From NCBI GenBank assembly GCA_016748015.1, contig JAAOMT010000543.1, positions 186,001-250,000 on the forward strand: DNA of 64,000 nucleotides. Reading direction: 5' to 3'. A model generated the notes under the pieces. It ran no database searches. It worked only from the letters and a program-made list of their open reading frames with translations, and had not been told where the DNA came from. The stretch is from Geosiphon pyriformis. Taxonomy: Eukaryota; Glomeromycota; Glomeromycetes; Archaeosporales; Geosiphonaceae. The translations under genes were made by a program, and so were the position numbers. How positions within the stretch are numbered: the first letter of the stretch is position 1; each line of letters starts with the position of its first letter. Of this stretch, positions 24,394-37,800 are shown one piece after another.

Positions 24394-27300
24394 GTGGTCT
24401 GGTGTGGAAAATTGCTACATGTAATGTTCGTGGGTTGAACAATCCTGTAAAGCAAGATGATGTTATTTGTTGGCATAGGAATATGGGCAATTTAGTTTCT
24501 ATTTTTACTAAGTCAAAGCTCAAAGAGAAAGTTTGTTTGTGGTTGGCCAACAAATTTGATGGTGTTCGGGTTTTTACTTCTGGTCTGGATTCTGGTTCTT
24601 CGGGTGCTGGGGTGTTAATCGTCATGAATTCTTCTTTAGCAAAGCATGTCTGCAAGGTTTTTGAGGTGTCTGGTCGACTCCTATCTATCAAGTTGTTGTT
24701 CAGAAATAAACTCTCAGTGTCTATTTTGGGGATCTATGCTGGTGCGTCAGCAGTAACTCAGTTTTTTCAGGCTGGTGAGATCAACTCTCTTATTGCTAAG
24801 ACTGTTAATGAGTCCTTCTTTGTTATTCTTGGTGGTGATTTTAATAAGAATGGTTCACACAGATGTGCCAGTTTCAAGAAATGTTCTGATTTGGGTTTGG
24901 TTAACTCTTTAGGGGGGAGCTTTTTTGTAAAAACACTTACTTGGTGCAATTTTCGAGGTATTACTAAGACTATCGACTATGTGTTTGTTTCTTCTAATTT
25001 GGTTGGTGCGGTGGTGGATCGTGGTGTGGATGGTGTTGAGAAATATTTTGATATTGATCACAAGGCTGTTTATGTTTCTGTGGGACTAGATGGCCTGCTC
25101 AATGTTCAGCTGAACTCAATGCACAAGCAGGCCAATAGGGATTGTTGAAAGTATGATATCAAAAATGCCAGTGAGATTAAGTGGTCAGAATTCAGGAATG
25201 CTATGGCTGCTAATGCTGTTATGTTCTTAGATGAGTTTGTTGTGGCTAAACAGTTTTCCAATCTGGATGCTATGTGGAATATTGTTTGTAAGGTTGTGGT
25301 GCTTTCTGCTGGTGAGACATTCAAGAAAAAATGGTTCAAGGGTTATGATAGTGTTTTTAATAAGATTTCGTCCAGGTTTCATCGTCTGGAGCTGCTGGTG
25401 TCTAAGCTGGTTAGAGATTCTTGCTTGGTTTCTGGTGGGAATTTTGCTTCTTTGTTGGAGACATGGGATAAGCTTGATTCTTCTGGTGCATTGGAGGTGA
25501 AGTCCCTGTTCCTTTCAGGTTCTGGTTTTAATCACATTTGTTCTGTGCTGGCCAAAGCAAGAAAGTTGTACCATGCTTCTAAGTTGTTGGAATCCAGACG
25601 AGCTGAGGATTCTTCGATCAAGCAGGCTATTAATAAGAGAATAGAGAGTTTTGAACCAGACAAAGATCACACTATTAGGAGTGTTTTGGAGTGTCCCTTT
25701 CACAAGGTGGTCTTAGATCATCTGGTTGTGGAAGATGAGTTGGTTTTGGAGCCTGAATCTGTCAAATTAAAGGTAGATGAAATCATGGAAGGTTGGATTA
25801 GGAAGCATCAGGTGATTGATGATGTCTCAGATAATTGGCGCCTCCAATATTGGCCGTTGGAGTATGTTTTTGATGGAGCTTTTTCTGGTGTCATGTGTTT
25901 GATTGAGCATGATGAATTCTTTGGGGTGGTTTCTGATTTTCCGGATAGTAAAGTGGCTGGTTTGTCGGATATTTTAAATGAGCTCTGGAAACATTGTGAT
26001 AGGTTGGTTCTAGATTTTTTGTTGGTGCTCTTGAACTCTTGTTTGTCTAGTGAATTAGTGCCAGCCCTTAAAAGGAAGCATGAGTCTCAATGATTCCCAA
26101 ATCTTATGAGTGGAAAGGTGTTTTGACGAACACACGTCCTATTGCCTTAATCAAAACGGCTCACAAGATTCTCTCCAAGATCCTCTCTAACAGGATTTCT
26201 TTGGTATGCAGTACTTTTGACATGCTTCAGGGAGACAATTTTTTGGTTCTTAAAGGCACATCAATACAGTCTCCTATTTTTGCAGTTGGTTCAGTGGTCG
26301 AGGATGCTTTGGAAAAAAACAGGGAGCTCTGGCTGGTTCTACAGGACATGCGAAAGGTGTATGACTCAGTTGGCTGGGAGCATTTCGAGAAGAGTTTGGT
26401 CAAAGTTAAGATGTGTAGCAAATTTATTCGGTTTTTTAGTGGTATTTATGGGGATCGTATCAACTGAGTCATGACTGATTTTGGATTGACTAGTGGTTAT
26501 CGTGTACACGATGGTTTGGACCAGGGAAAGGTCTTTTCTCCTCTTCTCTGGTGCATATTTTATGATCCTCTTTTGTGTGAAGTCAAAAGACAGGAGAGTA
26601 TATGTGGGTATAGGTTGAATTCTTACTTTGTTTCCAAGAATGGTCGTTCCGAACCCCAGGCCAGGTTTTCTTCTTTTTTTGCCACTGGTGCTTTTATTGA
26701 TGATATGATTTGGGTTGGCAGCAGTCAGATGGCTACTCAACATATTCTCAATGTTGCTAGTGAATTTTTTCATGTCAATAACATCTCTATTAATAATGAC
26801 AAAATGGTAGCCATTCCCATCAATAGCAGAATTAGCAATCCCTCTCTTTCTATCAGCAGTTTGCCCATTTCTATTGCCAAAAAGGGAGAATCTCACCGAT
26901 ATCTGGGCATTTTCATATTAACTGAGGGTCTTTTGAAGCCTAGCTTGGTTAAGGTGCATTCGGACGTTCGCTTTTTCACCAATCTGGTATTGAAGAAGGC
27001 AGTTTCAGATAAGCAGTTCTTGTATTTAGTGTCAGCAGTTCTGTTTTTAATAGTCAGCTATAGAACTCAGTTCAGTTTTATTCTTGTTGGCATGTGCAAC
27101 AAGTGGGATGCTCTGATTTGTAAAGGCTTGAAGCTTAAGTCTGGTTTGCCACTTGATTTCCCTAATGATGCAATTTATCACTCTTCATTTTATGGTTTAA
27201 AGTCATTTTTTCAAGTTCAATCTGAAAGCAAGGTTGCTTCCCTTATCAGTTTTGCGAACTCTGGTGGTATCTTGGGTTGTTTGTTTTCTCACAGGTCTCA

Positions 27301-29077
27301 TAACTTGCAAGTTCTGTGTTGGTGTCCTGTTCATCTGTTAAGTTCTCCTGTTTGTATTCATGTCAGTGCATTTAATAACTTTTTGGCAGACATGGTTCGT
27401 GTTCTTCTCGATTGCAGTGTGTCTCTGGGTGGCTCTTTAGTTAGTTCCTTTTAATCTTATGGTGGAGTGCCTATGTCTAAGGTTCTGGGTGAGTTAAGGT
27501 TTTTCAGGTTTCTCCCTTTTCTTTAATGGTATAGTATTGCCTTTGTGGATCAACTTCGTGACCATTATAGTGCTGTCTTTAATTGGTACACTTTCAAGAG
27601 GTGGAAGAAATTGGACTCCTGTGGCCCAGTTCCTGAGTGGTTCAAGCTTTCTGTTTTGTTTCTCAATAGTATGGGATCTTTTCACACTCAGTCTTTAGTT
27701 TTGGGTAATAGTGAGCCTTTGAACATTCTTGAGTCTGGTAATTTTGCATCTGTTTGTGATCGTCTCTTGGCAACCAGTGCTAGCAGCCTATTAGTATATA
27801 CGGATGGGTCCCTTAGTAATCTAGGCACAGTTGGCTGTAGAGCTGGTGCTGCTGTTTTTTTTGAAGACATTGGTTTGGGTTTGGGTGTTAGTGTATCAGG
27901 TTTGATGTTGTCTACTTTGGTGGAATTGCAGGCCATTGCCTTGGCTATGGAGTGTGTTCCCTCATCAAGCTCTGTTTGTTTGTTCTTGGATAGTCAATCG
28001 GCTCTGAATGCTTGCAGGTCAGAGTTGAGTCTGGTGTATCCCGATTATCGTAATCAGTGTTAGGTCGAACATCATCATATTGTCAACATGATTTGCAGTA
28101 AGAAGTTGAGGGTTAGCTTTCACAAAGTAAAAAGTCATTCTGGTGTTTCGGGAAATGAGCGTGCTGACGTGATTGTTGGTGCTGCTTCTCTCTCCAGTTG
28201 GTATCTTCTTCCTCGCTTGAGTGAGCATTTCTTGTTAGCTAATGGTGGTATTGTTTCTGGAAATTTGAGACATTTTGTACATAATATTTATCGTTCTATT
28301 TGTCGTGCACAGTGGGAGGTTGGTTTTGGTTCTGGGGTTTTGGTGGGCAGCTTGTTTTCTGAGATTGATTGGCCCTGCTCATCATTGGTATGGCATCCTG
28401 ATTTGCACATGACAGCAGATTTTACCAGTAGGTCTACGTCCAGTGTGCATACTTACTTTATGAAATCTTTACACCATTGGCTGTCAGTTGCTGTTTGAAA
28501 GCACCTTTATGATAGACGTTATCCTAGTGTGTTGTGCTTGTATTGTGGTGAGGTGGAGGTGTCGGATCATGTGTTCTCTTGCAAGGTTGACAGGTCTGTT
28601 AGATGTCAGTTGTTGGAGTCTTATGTAGAATCCTGGAAGGCGATTTCTGGTTCCTCTCATTCTTCCTTGGGTATATTGCAGCTGTTATTATCCAGTGTTT
28701 CTGATTCTTCTGTGTCCATGGCTTTTTTTAAGGGCTTTGTTTTCAATGATTGGTTTTGCGAGGCTGTTTCCGTCTTTCATGACTCCAAAATTGCTGTTTT
28801 GGAAATTGTCAAGTTTGTGTGCTCTCTTGGTCTTGCTTTTAAGGAGAAAATCTGGTCAGTCTGTGCAAAGCATCGTGCATATATGAAAAAGAATAGACTG
28901 ATTCCACTTGATGGTTTGGCCAGCATCTCGGTTCATGGTTTGGCTTCAAGGTTCTCTGCAGGGGTAGTTAGGTTACTTGGTATCACTAATGCTTTAGGTG
29001 TTTATTTTGGTTTTTGCAAATCTTGCTTGTTCTTTTCAGATATAAGTAATTTGGTGTCAGTTCATATAGCTGCATAG
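24390..29077 (+). pseudogene. LINE1 ORF2: endonuclease, reverse transcriptase, RNase H; broken
   Basis: The ATG at 24390 overlaps the ORF1 stop (ATGA). Domains: endonuclease/exonuclease/phosphatase fold from ATCNVRGLNN through GDFN (24834-24845) to DIDHKAVYVSVG; RT from TNTRPIALIKTAHKILSKIL through LVLQDMRKVYDSVGWEHF, DQGKVFSPLLWCIFYDPLL and the catalytic FIDD box (26693-26704); RNase H with VYTDGSL (about 27794), ELQAIALAMEC, FLDSQSALNA and KVKSHSGVSGNERAD; a Cx2Cx7Hx3C motif (CLYCGEVEVSDHVFSC, from about 28535) like zf-RVT; and a conserved C-terminal tail. Lesions: TGA 25146, a 1-nt deletion near 26070 shifting frame, TGA 26081, TGA 26465, TAA 27452, TAA 27524, TAG 28061, TGA 28496. It would reverse-transcribe and integrate LINE RNA if intact. 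Confidence 0.9.
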
Positions 29078-29208
29078 TGTTGTTCTAATCAGCCTGAGTG
29101 GCTGGTCACGTGTAGATAGTGCATGATTCATGCCTAGTTTAGATCAATTCCTTGATGTATAGTGCTAAGTTGTGTTTGGACCTCACTCGTTAAATAATTA
29201 AAAAAAAA

Positions 29209-29221
29209 ATTTTTATTCTAA
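29209..29221 (+). repeat. target-site duplication, right copy, of LINE1
   Basis: ATTTTTATTCTAA, identical to 22412-22424. Confidence 0.85.
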
Positions 29222-31401
29222 TAAATAAGTTGATTTAAAAGTTTGCTACTTGTAATATTAAAGATATAAATAATTTTGTTAAACAAAAAAATATTGTTTA
29301 TTGGTATTTAAATTTTGGTAATATGAACTTAATTATTATAGAAATTAAATTAAGCTTTAATATTTGATCATAGATTATAAATAAATTTAATAAAATTTGG
29401 ATTTTTATATTAGATATGAATTAAAAATATTGTGATATTAACATAGCTGATATTTTAAACACTTTTTTGGTTTATCATATTTTAAAAATAGAGAAAATTC
29501 TGGGCCAAATTATTTTAATTTATTTTTTATTTAAAAATAAGCTTTTGGTTACAATTTTAGATTTATATCCTGATATTTTTACTAAGACCAGATTTGTTTA
29601 AGCTGTAAAGATTAATTTATTTAGTAAGCATTTCTTAATTAAAATGTTTACTTAGAGCAATTTTTAAAAGGCTAAAAAAGTTATTAATTTTGTTTTTGTA
29701 AACAAAAATTTGTCATCTTTAGTTGCAAATTATAAGGTCAGCTTTATGTTTAAATTTTTTAATACTGATTATAGAATAGTTGTAGTTTTAGTTAGATTGA
29801 ATGGTTTTTTAAATATTTATTTGAATAGTATTTGCAAATAGATAAATGAAAATTGTTAAAAATTTAAGATTAAAAATACAGATAATGCCAAATAAGTACA
29901 CTTTAAAAAATGCTGTTTTGTTAAACTTTCAATTATAATAAGTGAGTTTGAAAATGCAAAAAATAATTGAAATTTAAATAAGATATAAAAGTTGTTAAGA
30001 AAAGTAATAATAAATTCTGTTGATATAGTGTTTTTTAGAAGTTGATTTAATGTATTTAAATGTTTAAAAAACAAACAGTTTTCGAAATTCTTTGGTTTGA
30101 AATTGCTAGTTTTTAAAATAATAATAAAATTGGATTTAAGTAATAAGTTTAAATCTGATCTTTTTTTTAAGCTTGATTAATTATAGATAATAAGAAGATC
30201 TTAGATATTAGCAAATTAGTGCAAAATAGTGTTGTTGTAATAAATATTATCAAATATTTATTATTAATAAAAAAAATACAAAAAATATAAATACTTTAAG
30301 TTTAAAGTAATTAAAAATATATTTATTAAAAGAACAATTAATAAGCATATGAAAAATTTTTGCTTTAATAAGAAATATATAATAAGAAGTATTTTAAAAA
30401 AACTATTTTACAAAATAATGTTAAATTATTTAATATTAAAAGAAAAGTTGGTTCTAAATTCAAAGAAAATAAAATCTAAAATCAATAAGATTATAAAAAA
30501 ATAGATAAAAAAATAAAAGATGTCTTTGGTGTTTTCTGATTTATGGTTTTGTTAATATGTATTTTTAAATTATATAAGAGATAATGTTTTTTTAATTTAA
30601 TAAATAAAGTTAATATAGAAAATTTGATTATAGTAATTAAAGCTTTGCTTAATAACAAAGTTACTAGTTTCTTTAATATTTCAATAAACTTTGAAAATAC
30701 TATAATAAAATAATTAATCAGTGTTTTTTAAATCTATTAAATTCTGGTCTAACTTTTGGTAATATTTTAACTTTGTAAAAAAAAGTATGAATTTCAATAA
30801 TTTTTAAACCTTACAAATAAGATAATATTTTAATTAACATTTAGTCTATTGTATTTATTAAAACAGCCAAAAAAATTTTATCCAAAATTCTGATAGATAG
30901 AATTTTTTTTGTATATAGTAAATTTGATCTCTGTAAAGATAATTTTTTGGTTTTAAAAGATACTTCAATTTAATTTTTTGTATTTGCTATTGGCTTAATA
31001 GTAGAAGATACTTTGAAAAAAAACCAAAAGCTCTGGCTTATATTGTGAAACATACACAAAGTTTATAATTTAGTTAGATAATTTTACTTAAAAACTAGTT
31101 TAAAATACATTAAAATGTGTGACTGGTTTATAAATTTTTTTGGAATTAATAAAGTTATAACAAATTTTGGGCTTTTAAATAAGTACAGAATATATAATAG
31201 ACAAAATATAATAAAATTTTCTTATTACTTCTTTGGAAAATTTTTTATAATTTCTTAGTATATAAAATTAAAAAGCAGAATTATTTGTGTAGATATTAAA
31301 TTAACTTCAATTTTGTAACAAAAACTAACAAAATAAAGATTAATAAAAAAAAATTTTTTTTTTACAACTAATGTTTTTATTAATATTATGATTTAGATTA
31401 G
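29222..31401 (+). mobile_element. LINE2 fragment 2: endonuclease and N-terminal RT
   Basis: With stops and shifts the plus strand reads KFATCNIKDINNFVKQKNIV from about 29237 (LINE1: KIATCNVRGLNNPVKQDDVI), runs through the linker, then near 30840-31100 gives TAKKILSKILIDRI-like text and the GVNKVITNFG-like segment. It stops at 31401 inside FFFTTNVFINIMI, the equivalent of the FATGAFIDDMIW catalytic box of LINE1. It continues at 43791. Almost no CpG. Confidence 0.7.
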
Positions 31402-32363
31402 TGTTATTAAAAGCTTTTGGTTTCTTTTTTTGAATGTTATTAATATTATTTTGCTGTTAATTTTTTATTATTAAAAGCTGTTGAACTTTTAATAACTGAA
31501 TTTATCTTCAAATTATCTTCTATAATTTGAATTATTAAGTTTATAAGTAAAATAGTCAATTTTGTGTTAATTATTTATATAGTTACTTTGCAGTAAAAGC
31601 GCACTAAAAATGTGTAATTACTTTGCTGTAAAACTTAATTTTTTACAGAAATCTCATTTGTAAACTATTTTAATATATATATTAAGAAAAAAAATGAAAA
31701 TAAAAAAAAATTAAAAAAAAAACTTTGTTTAAAGAAATTGTTTTCTGTTTAGATCTGGTGTTACTAACAAATTACTAAAATTAATAACTAATTAATTTCA
31801 AAATATTAATTGAGATTTAAAAAAATTTTATGTAAAATAATTATAAATTTGTTTGTTTTCAATGTAATTTCTATTCAAGTAATTTATATAAATATTAAAA
31901 AAAATATGTTTTAGTAAATATAAATTTTAATTAAGATAAGTTTTAACTAAAATACAATTTTTTGAAAAGAAAAGCTTTTTTTTTATACAATTTGTTATAA
32001 TATTATTCTTTGTTCTAGCATTTTTTTTTCTTAATATTTTGGTAAATTAAAGATATATTTTAGTAAACTATAAGTTATTTTTGTAAACTATAGATTATTT
32101 AAGCAAACTGTTAAATATTTTATTAAATTATTAAATATTTTAACAAATTTTAAATGTTATATAGTTTGACATATTACATAATTTAATTATTAAATTTAGT
32201 TATTTTTGTGTTTTATATAATTTAGATTATTAATTGAATAGTAATTTGAATAATTTAATAAGATAATAAGTAATAAATTAAAATGATAATATATACTACT
32301 TAATAATAAGAATTATAAAGATAATTTTATGCTAAATAATATCTTAATTTTTTATTGGTAACA
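31402..32363 (-). repeat. 3' LTR of Gypsy A
   Basis: 962 bases. On the minus strand it begins TGTTACCAATAAAAAATTAAG and ends AATAACA (TG..CA ends). Compared with 42797-43790 the great majority of mismatches I read through are C/T or G/A transitions. Confidence 0.8.
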
Positions 32364-33404
32364 TAATTTTTTTCTTAAAACTAAAATCTGTTAAAGTTCA
32401 AATATTATCTATAATTTCTAGATAGTAGTTTAAAATTATTAATATAATTTGTTCTGAAAATTATTAAAATTTTAATTTAGTAAGCTTTTTTATATATTGA
32501 ATTTTTAATGATTAAAGTATTGAATTTTGTAGAATATTTTTACAAGTGTTAAATAATTTATAGAGTTTAAAAGCTACTTTAAGTTTATAATAAATGTTTA
32601 TTAGTCCAATTATTGTCTTAAATTTGTTGTAAATTTGTTTTTATATTATTTTAGGAGTAAGATTTGTTGTTTCAAGCTCTAATTTTTGTTTGTGAAATGT
32701 TTTTCTAATGTAAAATATTGATAAATAAAAATATAATTATTGTTTTATTTATTAAAATACAGTTGAAATTTTTGTTAAATTGTAATATTTGGTAAAATAT
32801 TAATAAGAGTAAATAAAACGTTTTTTTTAGAGCTTACTTTAAAAGTTCTGGTAAATAACTTTTAAAATAACTTTTTGTTTTTTTATTTGTTTATTACTGA
32901 GGCTGTAATTTTTTTTTACATATAATTAATTTAATTTTTATTTATTATTATAAATAAGTTAAAAAGTATTTTTAATACTATTATTAATTTTTAAGACAAT
33001 TTTTAAATGTTTTGAAGAATAATTATGATAAACTAATAAAATATTGAAAAAAAAATAAAGAAAAATATTTTTGGTATAAAGACTTTATATATTTTTGATT
33101 TGATTATTTTTTGAAATTATGTATTATTTTTGTTTATTGTTTATTGTTTATATTATTATTAAAAAAAATTATTATAATAATATAAGTTAAATATTCAGAT
33201 TTGATTGTTGTTTTATTATAATTATTGATTTTAAATTTTAGAAAATGTCTTTAAAATTAATTAAAAAAAATTGTATATTAATTTTACAAATTAATAATTC
33301 AAGATTGTTTTTAAAGTAATAATATTTAAAATAATTTTTATATATAATTTTTAACTTATATAATCTATTATTTAAAATTTTATAAATATAAAATAGTCTA
33401 TTTT
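32364..33404. other. AT-rich internal Gypsy A sequence, no domain readable
   Basis: Lies between the 3' LTR and the LINE insertion. Besides the purine-rich tract next to the LTR, no protein domain could be read on either strand. Confidence 0.45.
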
Positions 33405-34811
33405 TTTTTTATTCATTTAATGAGTAAAGCCCACATACTACCTAGTATAATACATCAACTAAAATGATCTAAACTAGGCATAAATCATGTATTTTCTACA
33501 TATGACCAGCCATTTGAACCAATTAGGACAACACTAAGCATCTATGTTAACTGAAACATGGTTATCAATATTAGAAAAAAACAAACTAGGCTTGTAAAGC
33601 CCAAAACAAACACCAAACGCATTAGTAATACCAAGCAACTTAATCATCCCAGTAGAGAAAACCAAAGACAGCCCAACAATTGAAATAGGAACCAAACTAT
33701 TTTGTGAAATCAAGCCATTTTTTTCCATAAAAGCATAATGTCTTACATGAACCAACCAAACCTCATCCCTAAAAGCAAGACAGAATGTGTGCAAAAAGTT
33801 CACAATCTTTAATCTAGTAATCTTGAAGTCTCCGAAAACCAATAATGCCTCATAAACCCAACCATCAATCACAAAACTCTTGCAAAGAGCAGTATACACG
33901 TCAACATTAGGAGCACAGAAAGACATCAACTAAAACACACAAGAAGATAGGCGAAAAAAACCAGACAGCACCCTCCAAGCTTCCGTGTAAGTGCTCAAAA
34001 GATGGAAATGAGCAGAGTTATCAGCAGCACATGAAAAAACGTGGTCTGACACTTCAACCTTACCATAATATAGGCAAACCACACTGGAGTAAAGCTGGCT
34101 GTAAAATTGCTTTTAGACTACTACAGGCAGCTGATGGTACAAAGCCTTCATAAAATAAGTATGAGTGCCAAATGAGAGCTTGCTGATAAAACCAGCAGCA
34201 TATGTGAATCAGGGTGCCAAACAGAAGATGAACTGCACTAGTTAACATCAGTAAGCAGGCTATCTGCAAGAATTTTAGAACCACACCCGATCTCCGACTG
34301 TACATAACATATTGACCAAAAAATATCACAAACAAAATGCCTTAAATTGCAGAAAACCACTTTACCATCAGCCAAAATATATTGATCCATAAAACAAGAA
34401 GGAAGTTGCCAGACAGAAAAAGATATAGCATTGGCAAGTACATCAGCATGCTCATTCCCCAAAATGCTTGAGTAACCTTTAACTTTGCATCAGTTGACAT
34501 TCAAATTCTTATTATGAATAATCCCTGAAATATAGTGACACTTAATCCAACATCGGTTACAAAAATCCGGATATACCAGATTCACCTCTGATTTGCAAGC
34601 ATCCAAAGCAGCTTGACTGTCCATAAACAAATTAATGGAGCTATAAAGAGGAACACACTCAAGAGCCAATGCAATAGCTTGCAATTCGGCCAAAATAGAT
34701 GACACCAAACCAGAAACACCCATCCCCAAACCCAAATTAATGTCCTCAAAAAACACAGCAGCACTAGTCTTACAACTAGTTAAGCCCAAGTCTTGAAAAA
34801 AGCCATCTGTA
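33405..34811 (-). mobile_element. 5'-truncated LINE inserted in Gypsy A
   Basis: On the minus strand it begins inside RNase H (VFFEDINLGLGMGVSGL, ILAELQAIALALECVPLYSS, LFMDSQAALDAC at 34789-34490). It continues through the zinc region to the C-terminal tail (33929-33534, 131 codons open, ending NHVSVNIDA) and ends with a 3' untranslated part and an A-run at 33401-33410. An 8-base text TCTATTTT occurs at both ends (33397-33404 and 34812-34819), a plausible target duplication. Composition is less AT-rich than the host, so it is younger than Gypsy A. It keeps Trp at 34547-34549 where LINE1 has a stop. Confidence 0.82.
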
Positions 34812-34829
34812 TCTATTTTATTTATGTTT

Positions 34830-37800
34830 AAATTTTCTATTTCATTGTTTTTTAGTCTTAGTTTTATGTAAAAAAAACTTTATTTTTAATTTTAAATTTG
34901 TTGATAATTTGTAATAATTTGTTGTTATGTTATTTTTTTTGTTAGACTTAAAAGTATTCAATATAAATGATTGTAATTTATTCTTTTTTTTTTAGTGTGC
35001 TTAAATAAGTGTAGACTCTTTTTTAAAATATTTTTTAAATATTTTTTTTTGTAATTAATTGTATTGAGTATGTTTTTATAGTAAAATTAATTAGTAATAT
35101 TACATTTTTTTTATAAGTTAAGTCAAATAATATGTGTTTTGTAGTGTTTTGTTTTAGTGTTTTGTATATTAATAACATTAATAAAATAAAAATATTTTAT
35201 TTCTGTTTAAAATTAATTGAAATTTTAACTAATAATTTATATAATATTTGGTTAAATTATTCTATAAATCAATTTGTTTATAAATAATAAGATAATAAGA
35301 ATAGTCTTTTAATATTAAATTGGTTGCAAATTTTTTGTATCAAGTTGTTTACAAAATATGTTTCTTGACTAAATAAAAGTTTAATTGAACATTTATATCT
35401 ACAAATAATGTTTTTATAAATAAAATTTGCTATTGATTTTGCATTTGCTTTTTAAATAGCTTTAGCTTTAGGTTATTTAGTAAGATAATTTACTATTACT
35501 GTAATATAACAGTTTTTTTTTAGTTGTAATAAATAATGATCTGACTAAATTAATCTCAATTTTGATTAGATTTAAAGATTTAGTAAAACAAATTTCTTTT
35601 TTTTTTGACAACTATTACAAGATTTTATGTATTATTAGATGTTTTTTTATATATAAAGCCAAAAATAATGTTCAAGTGTTCTTTAAATTGTTTTATTTCT
35701 TCTTAAATATGCTGGAAAAAAATCTGAATACATATTATATAGTTTTTTTTGTTTTTTTGTATTAATCTAAATAAATTAGTTGAGTTTTTGCAATTTTAAT
35801 AGTAAATTTTGTTATAATATAGAAAATATTTGTTTTAAAATATGTTGTAATTGGTGTTTTTTATCTGATAACAAGTTTTTTAATATTGTAAAAGTCTTTA
35901 AATGGTTTTTAATATTGTTATAACTTTTAAAATCTATTGTTGTTTGTTTGCTGTTTTTGTTAATTAATAATGTGTTATTAGTATTTTTAATTTAATCTTG
36001 TTTTATATTTGAAAAACTATTAATATTGGTGTATAATTTTTCTGGTTTGTAATATACAGTAAATTTGTAATTAGTAAGAAAATCAGTTCATCAGAATTGC
36101 TTTGTATTGAATTTAAAACTTTTTTTGTTAAATTATTTAAAGCCAATATTATCTATTATAAGATCTATTTTAAAAGTATTATCAAAAATGTTTAAAACCC
36201 CAAATAATAATTGTAATTTCTAATTTTATTGAGCCACATTTGAGTTTTGTTAACTTGAATATTCTGTTAGCATAAATAATAATTCACTTATTGTTTTGGT
36301 TATCTAATCGTAATAAGATAATATTAAATACTATATAAAAAATATTAATAGCTAACTGGAACTATTTATTAAAGTCTAAATACACAAAAATCGAAACTGA
36401 TATTAATTTTTCTTTCAAAATATCGAATGTTTTTTGTTAAATTAAAGTTTATTGGTATTTTATATCCTTATTAGTCGAATAGTTGAGAAATTTGGCAATT
36501 TCAGAAAAATTTTTGATGAATTTTCGATAATAAAAGACTAATCTGATAAATTTTCTTAATTTTGTGGTGTTTTAGAAAACTTTAAAATTTTATATAGCAT
36601 TGATTTTTTTTAGGTTTGGTTTAACTTTATTTTTGCTAATTATGTGACCAAAAAAAACCAAATTTGTTTTTCCAAAGTAACATTTTGCAATGTTTAATTT
36701 TAATCTTGCTTTTTATAATTGTTGAAAAACTTCTTATAAATAAAACACATAATATTGAATTCCTAGTTTTTTTTGTATTGTAAAAACTATTTTCAAACAA
36801 TAGTTAACACAAAATCTGATTTTTCTGTTTTTTTTTTTAATAAGAACAACTAATAAAGCCCAAAAACTTTATAATTATTAATTAAAATTATTGTGGTGCA
36901 TTTATTGAACTTTTTTTTTAATAAATTAATAATTGGCAAGTAAGACTTGATATGTTTGTTGGTGTTTTGAAGAAGCATTTTTTATATGAATTTGATGTTT
37001 AATAACATCAATTTTTTTTAATTATTATTGTTTTTTGCAAATATATTAGCATATTTAACAATAAGCTGTTTGAATTGTCTTTGCTATTGAAATTTCAAAA
37101 GATTTATGTTGATTTTTATTAGTTTTTTTTTAATAAAATGATAGTTTTCTGTGGTAGAAAAAATATTTCAATTTGAAAAAAAACCATGTTTTACAATTTC
37201 AATGAAATTTAAAACAATTTAAGAAGTTTTTTCTTAAAAAATATTGCTATATATTATTCTAATTTCTAATTTATTTTATAAAATAATGAAATAGTTATTA
37301 GAATTATAGAATGTAATTGTAAACTTTTTCATTTTTTTAGGCAAATAAATATTAAGAATTAAAATATTATGTTTTTTGTAAATTTGTTTATTGAATTCAA
37401 AATTTTGTTGAATAGTAATGAGTTTTGGACAAATGTAAATTTCTTGATGTTCTTTAAAGAATAAAATAATAATTGATTGGAGAAGTCAAAAAATCTTATA
37501 AGGTTTTTTTTGTATATTAAGAGCTATATTAACTAAAACTGTAAATTGTTCAGTTGAACCAAAATCTTGTGTTTCATTTTTATTTTTTTCTAATTGTTTT
37601 TTATTGTTTACAAATTGTAAACTCGAAATGTTGATTTGGGGTAAATAAATAACTTGGACAATCTTTTTAGTATGTTTAATCTTAAAAAACTTTTTAGTCT
37701 TATTTTATAACATATAAAAATATTTTCAGTATATTCTGTATTAATAATTTTTTTTTAATATTGATTTTTTTGTTTGCTAATAATAATTAAAAAGTAATTT

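Larger units (their letters stand above)
22425..29208 (+). mobile_element. youngest LINE in the window (LINE1), EN-RT-RNase H type, about 6.8 kb
   Basis: Bounded by a perfect 13-bp duplication and ending in an A-run (29199-29209) after a short 3' untranslated region (29078-29198). Two overlapping ORFs are readable over their full length. ORF1 has a CCHC knuckle; ORF2 has an AP-type endonuclease, reverse transcriptase, RNase H and a C-terminal Cys/His motif. The composition is far less AT-rich than its surroundings and many CpGs are kept. Eleven nonsense codons and one frameshift make it non-autonomous. ORF1 starts only about 13 bases after the left boundary, so the 5' untranslated region may be truncated. 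Confidence 0.9.

Noticed and set aside
22438-29077. Reassigned stop codons, to explain in-frame stops in the LINE
   Set aside because: ALG12 ends with TAG and EPL1 with TAA in normal positions, and the LINE stops replace ordinary Arg/Trp codons kept in other copies; mutation is simpler than recoding.
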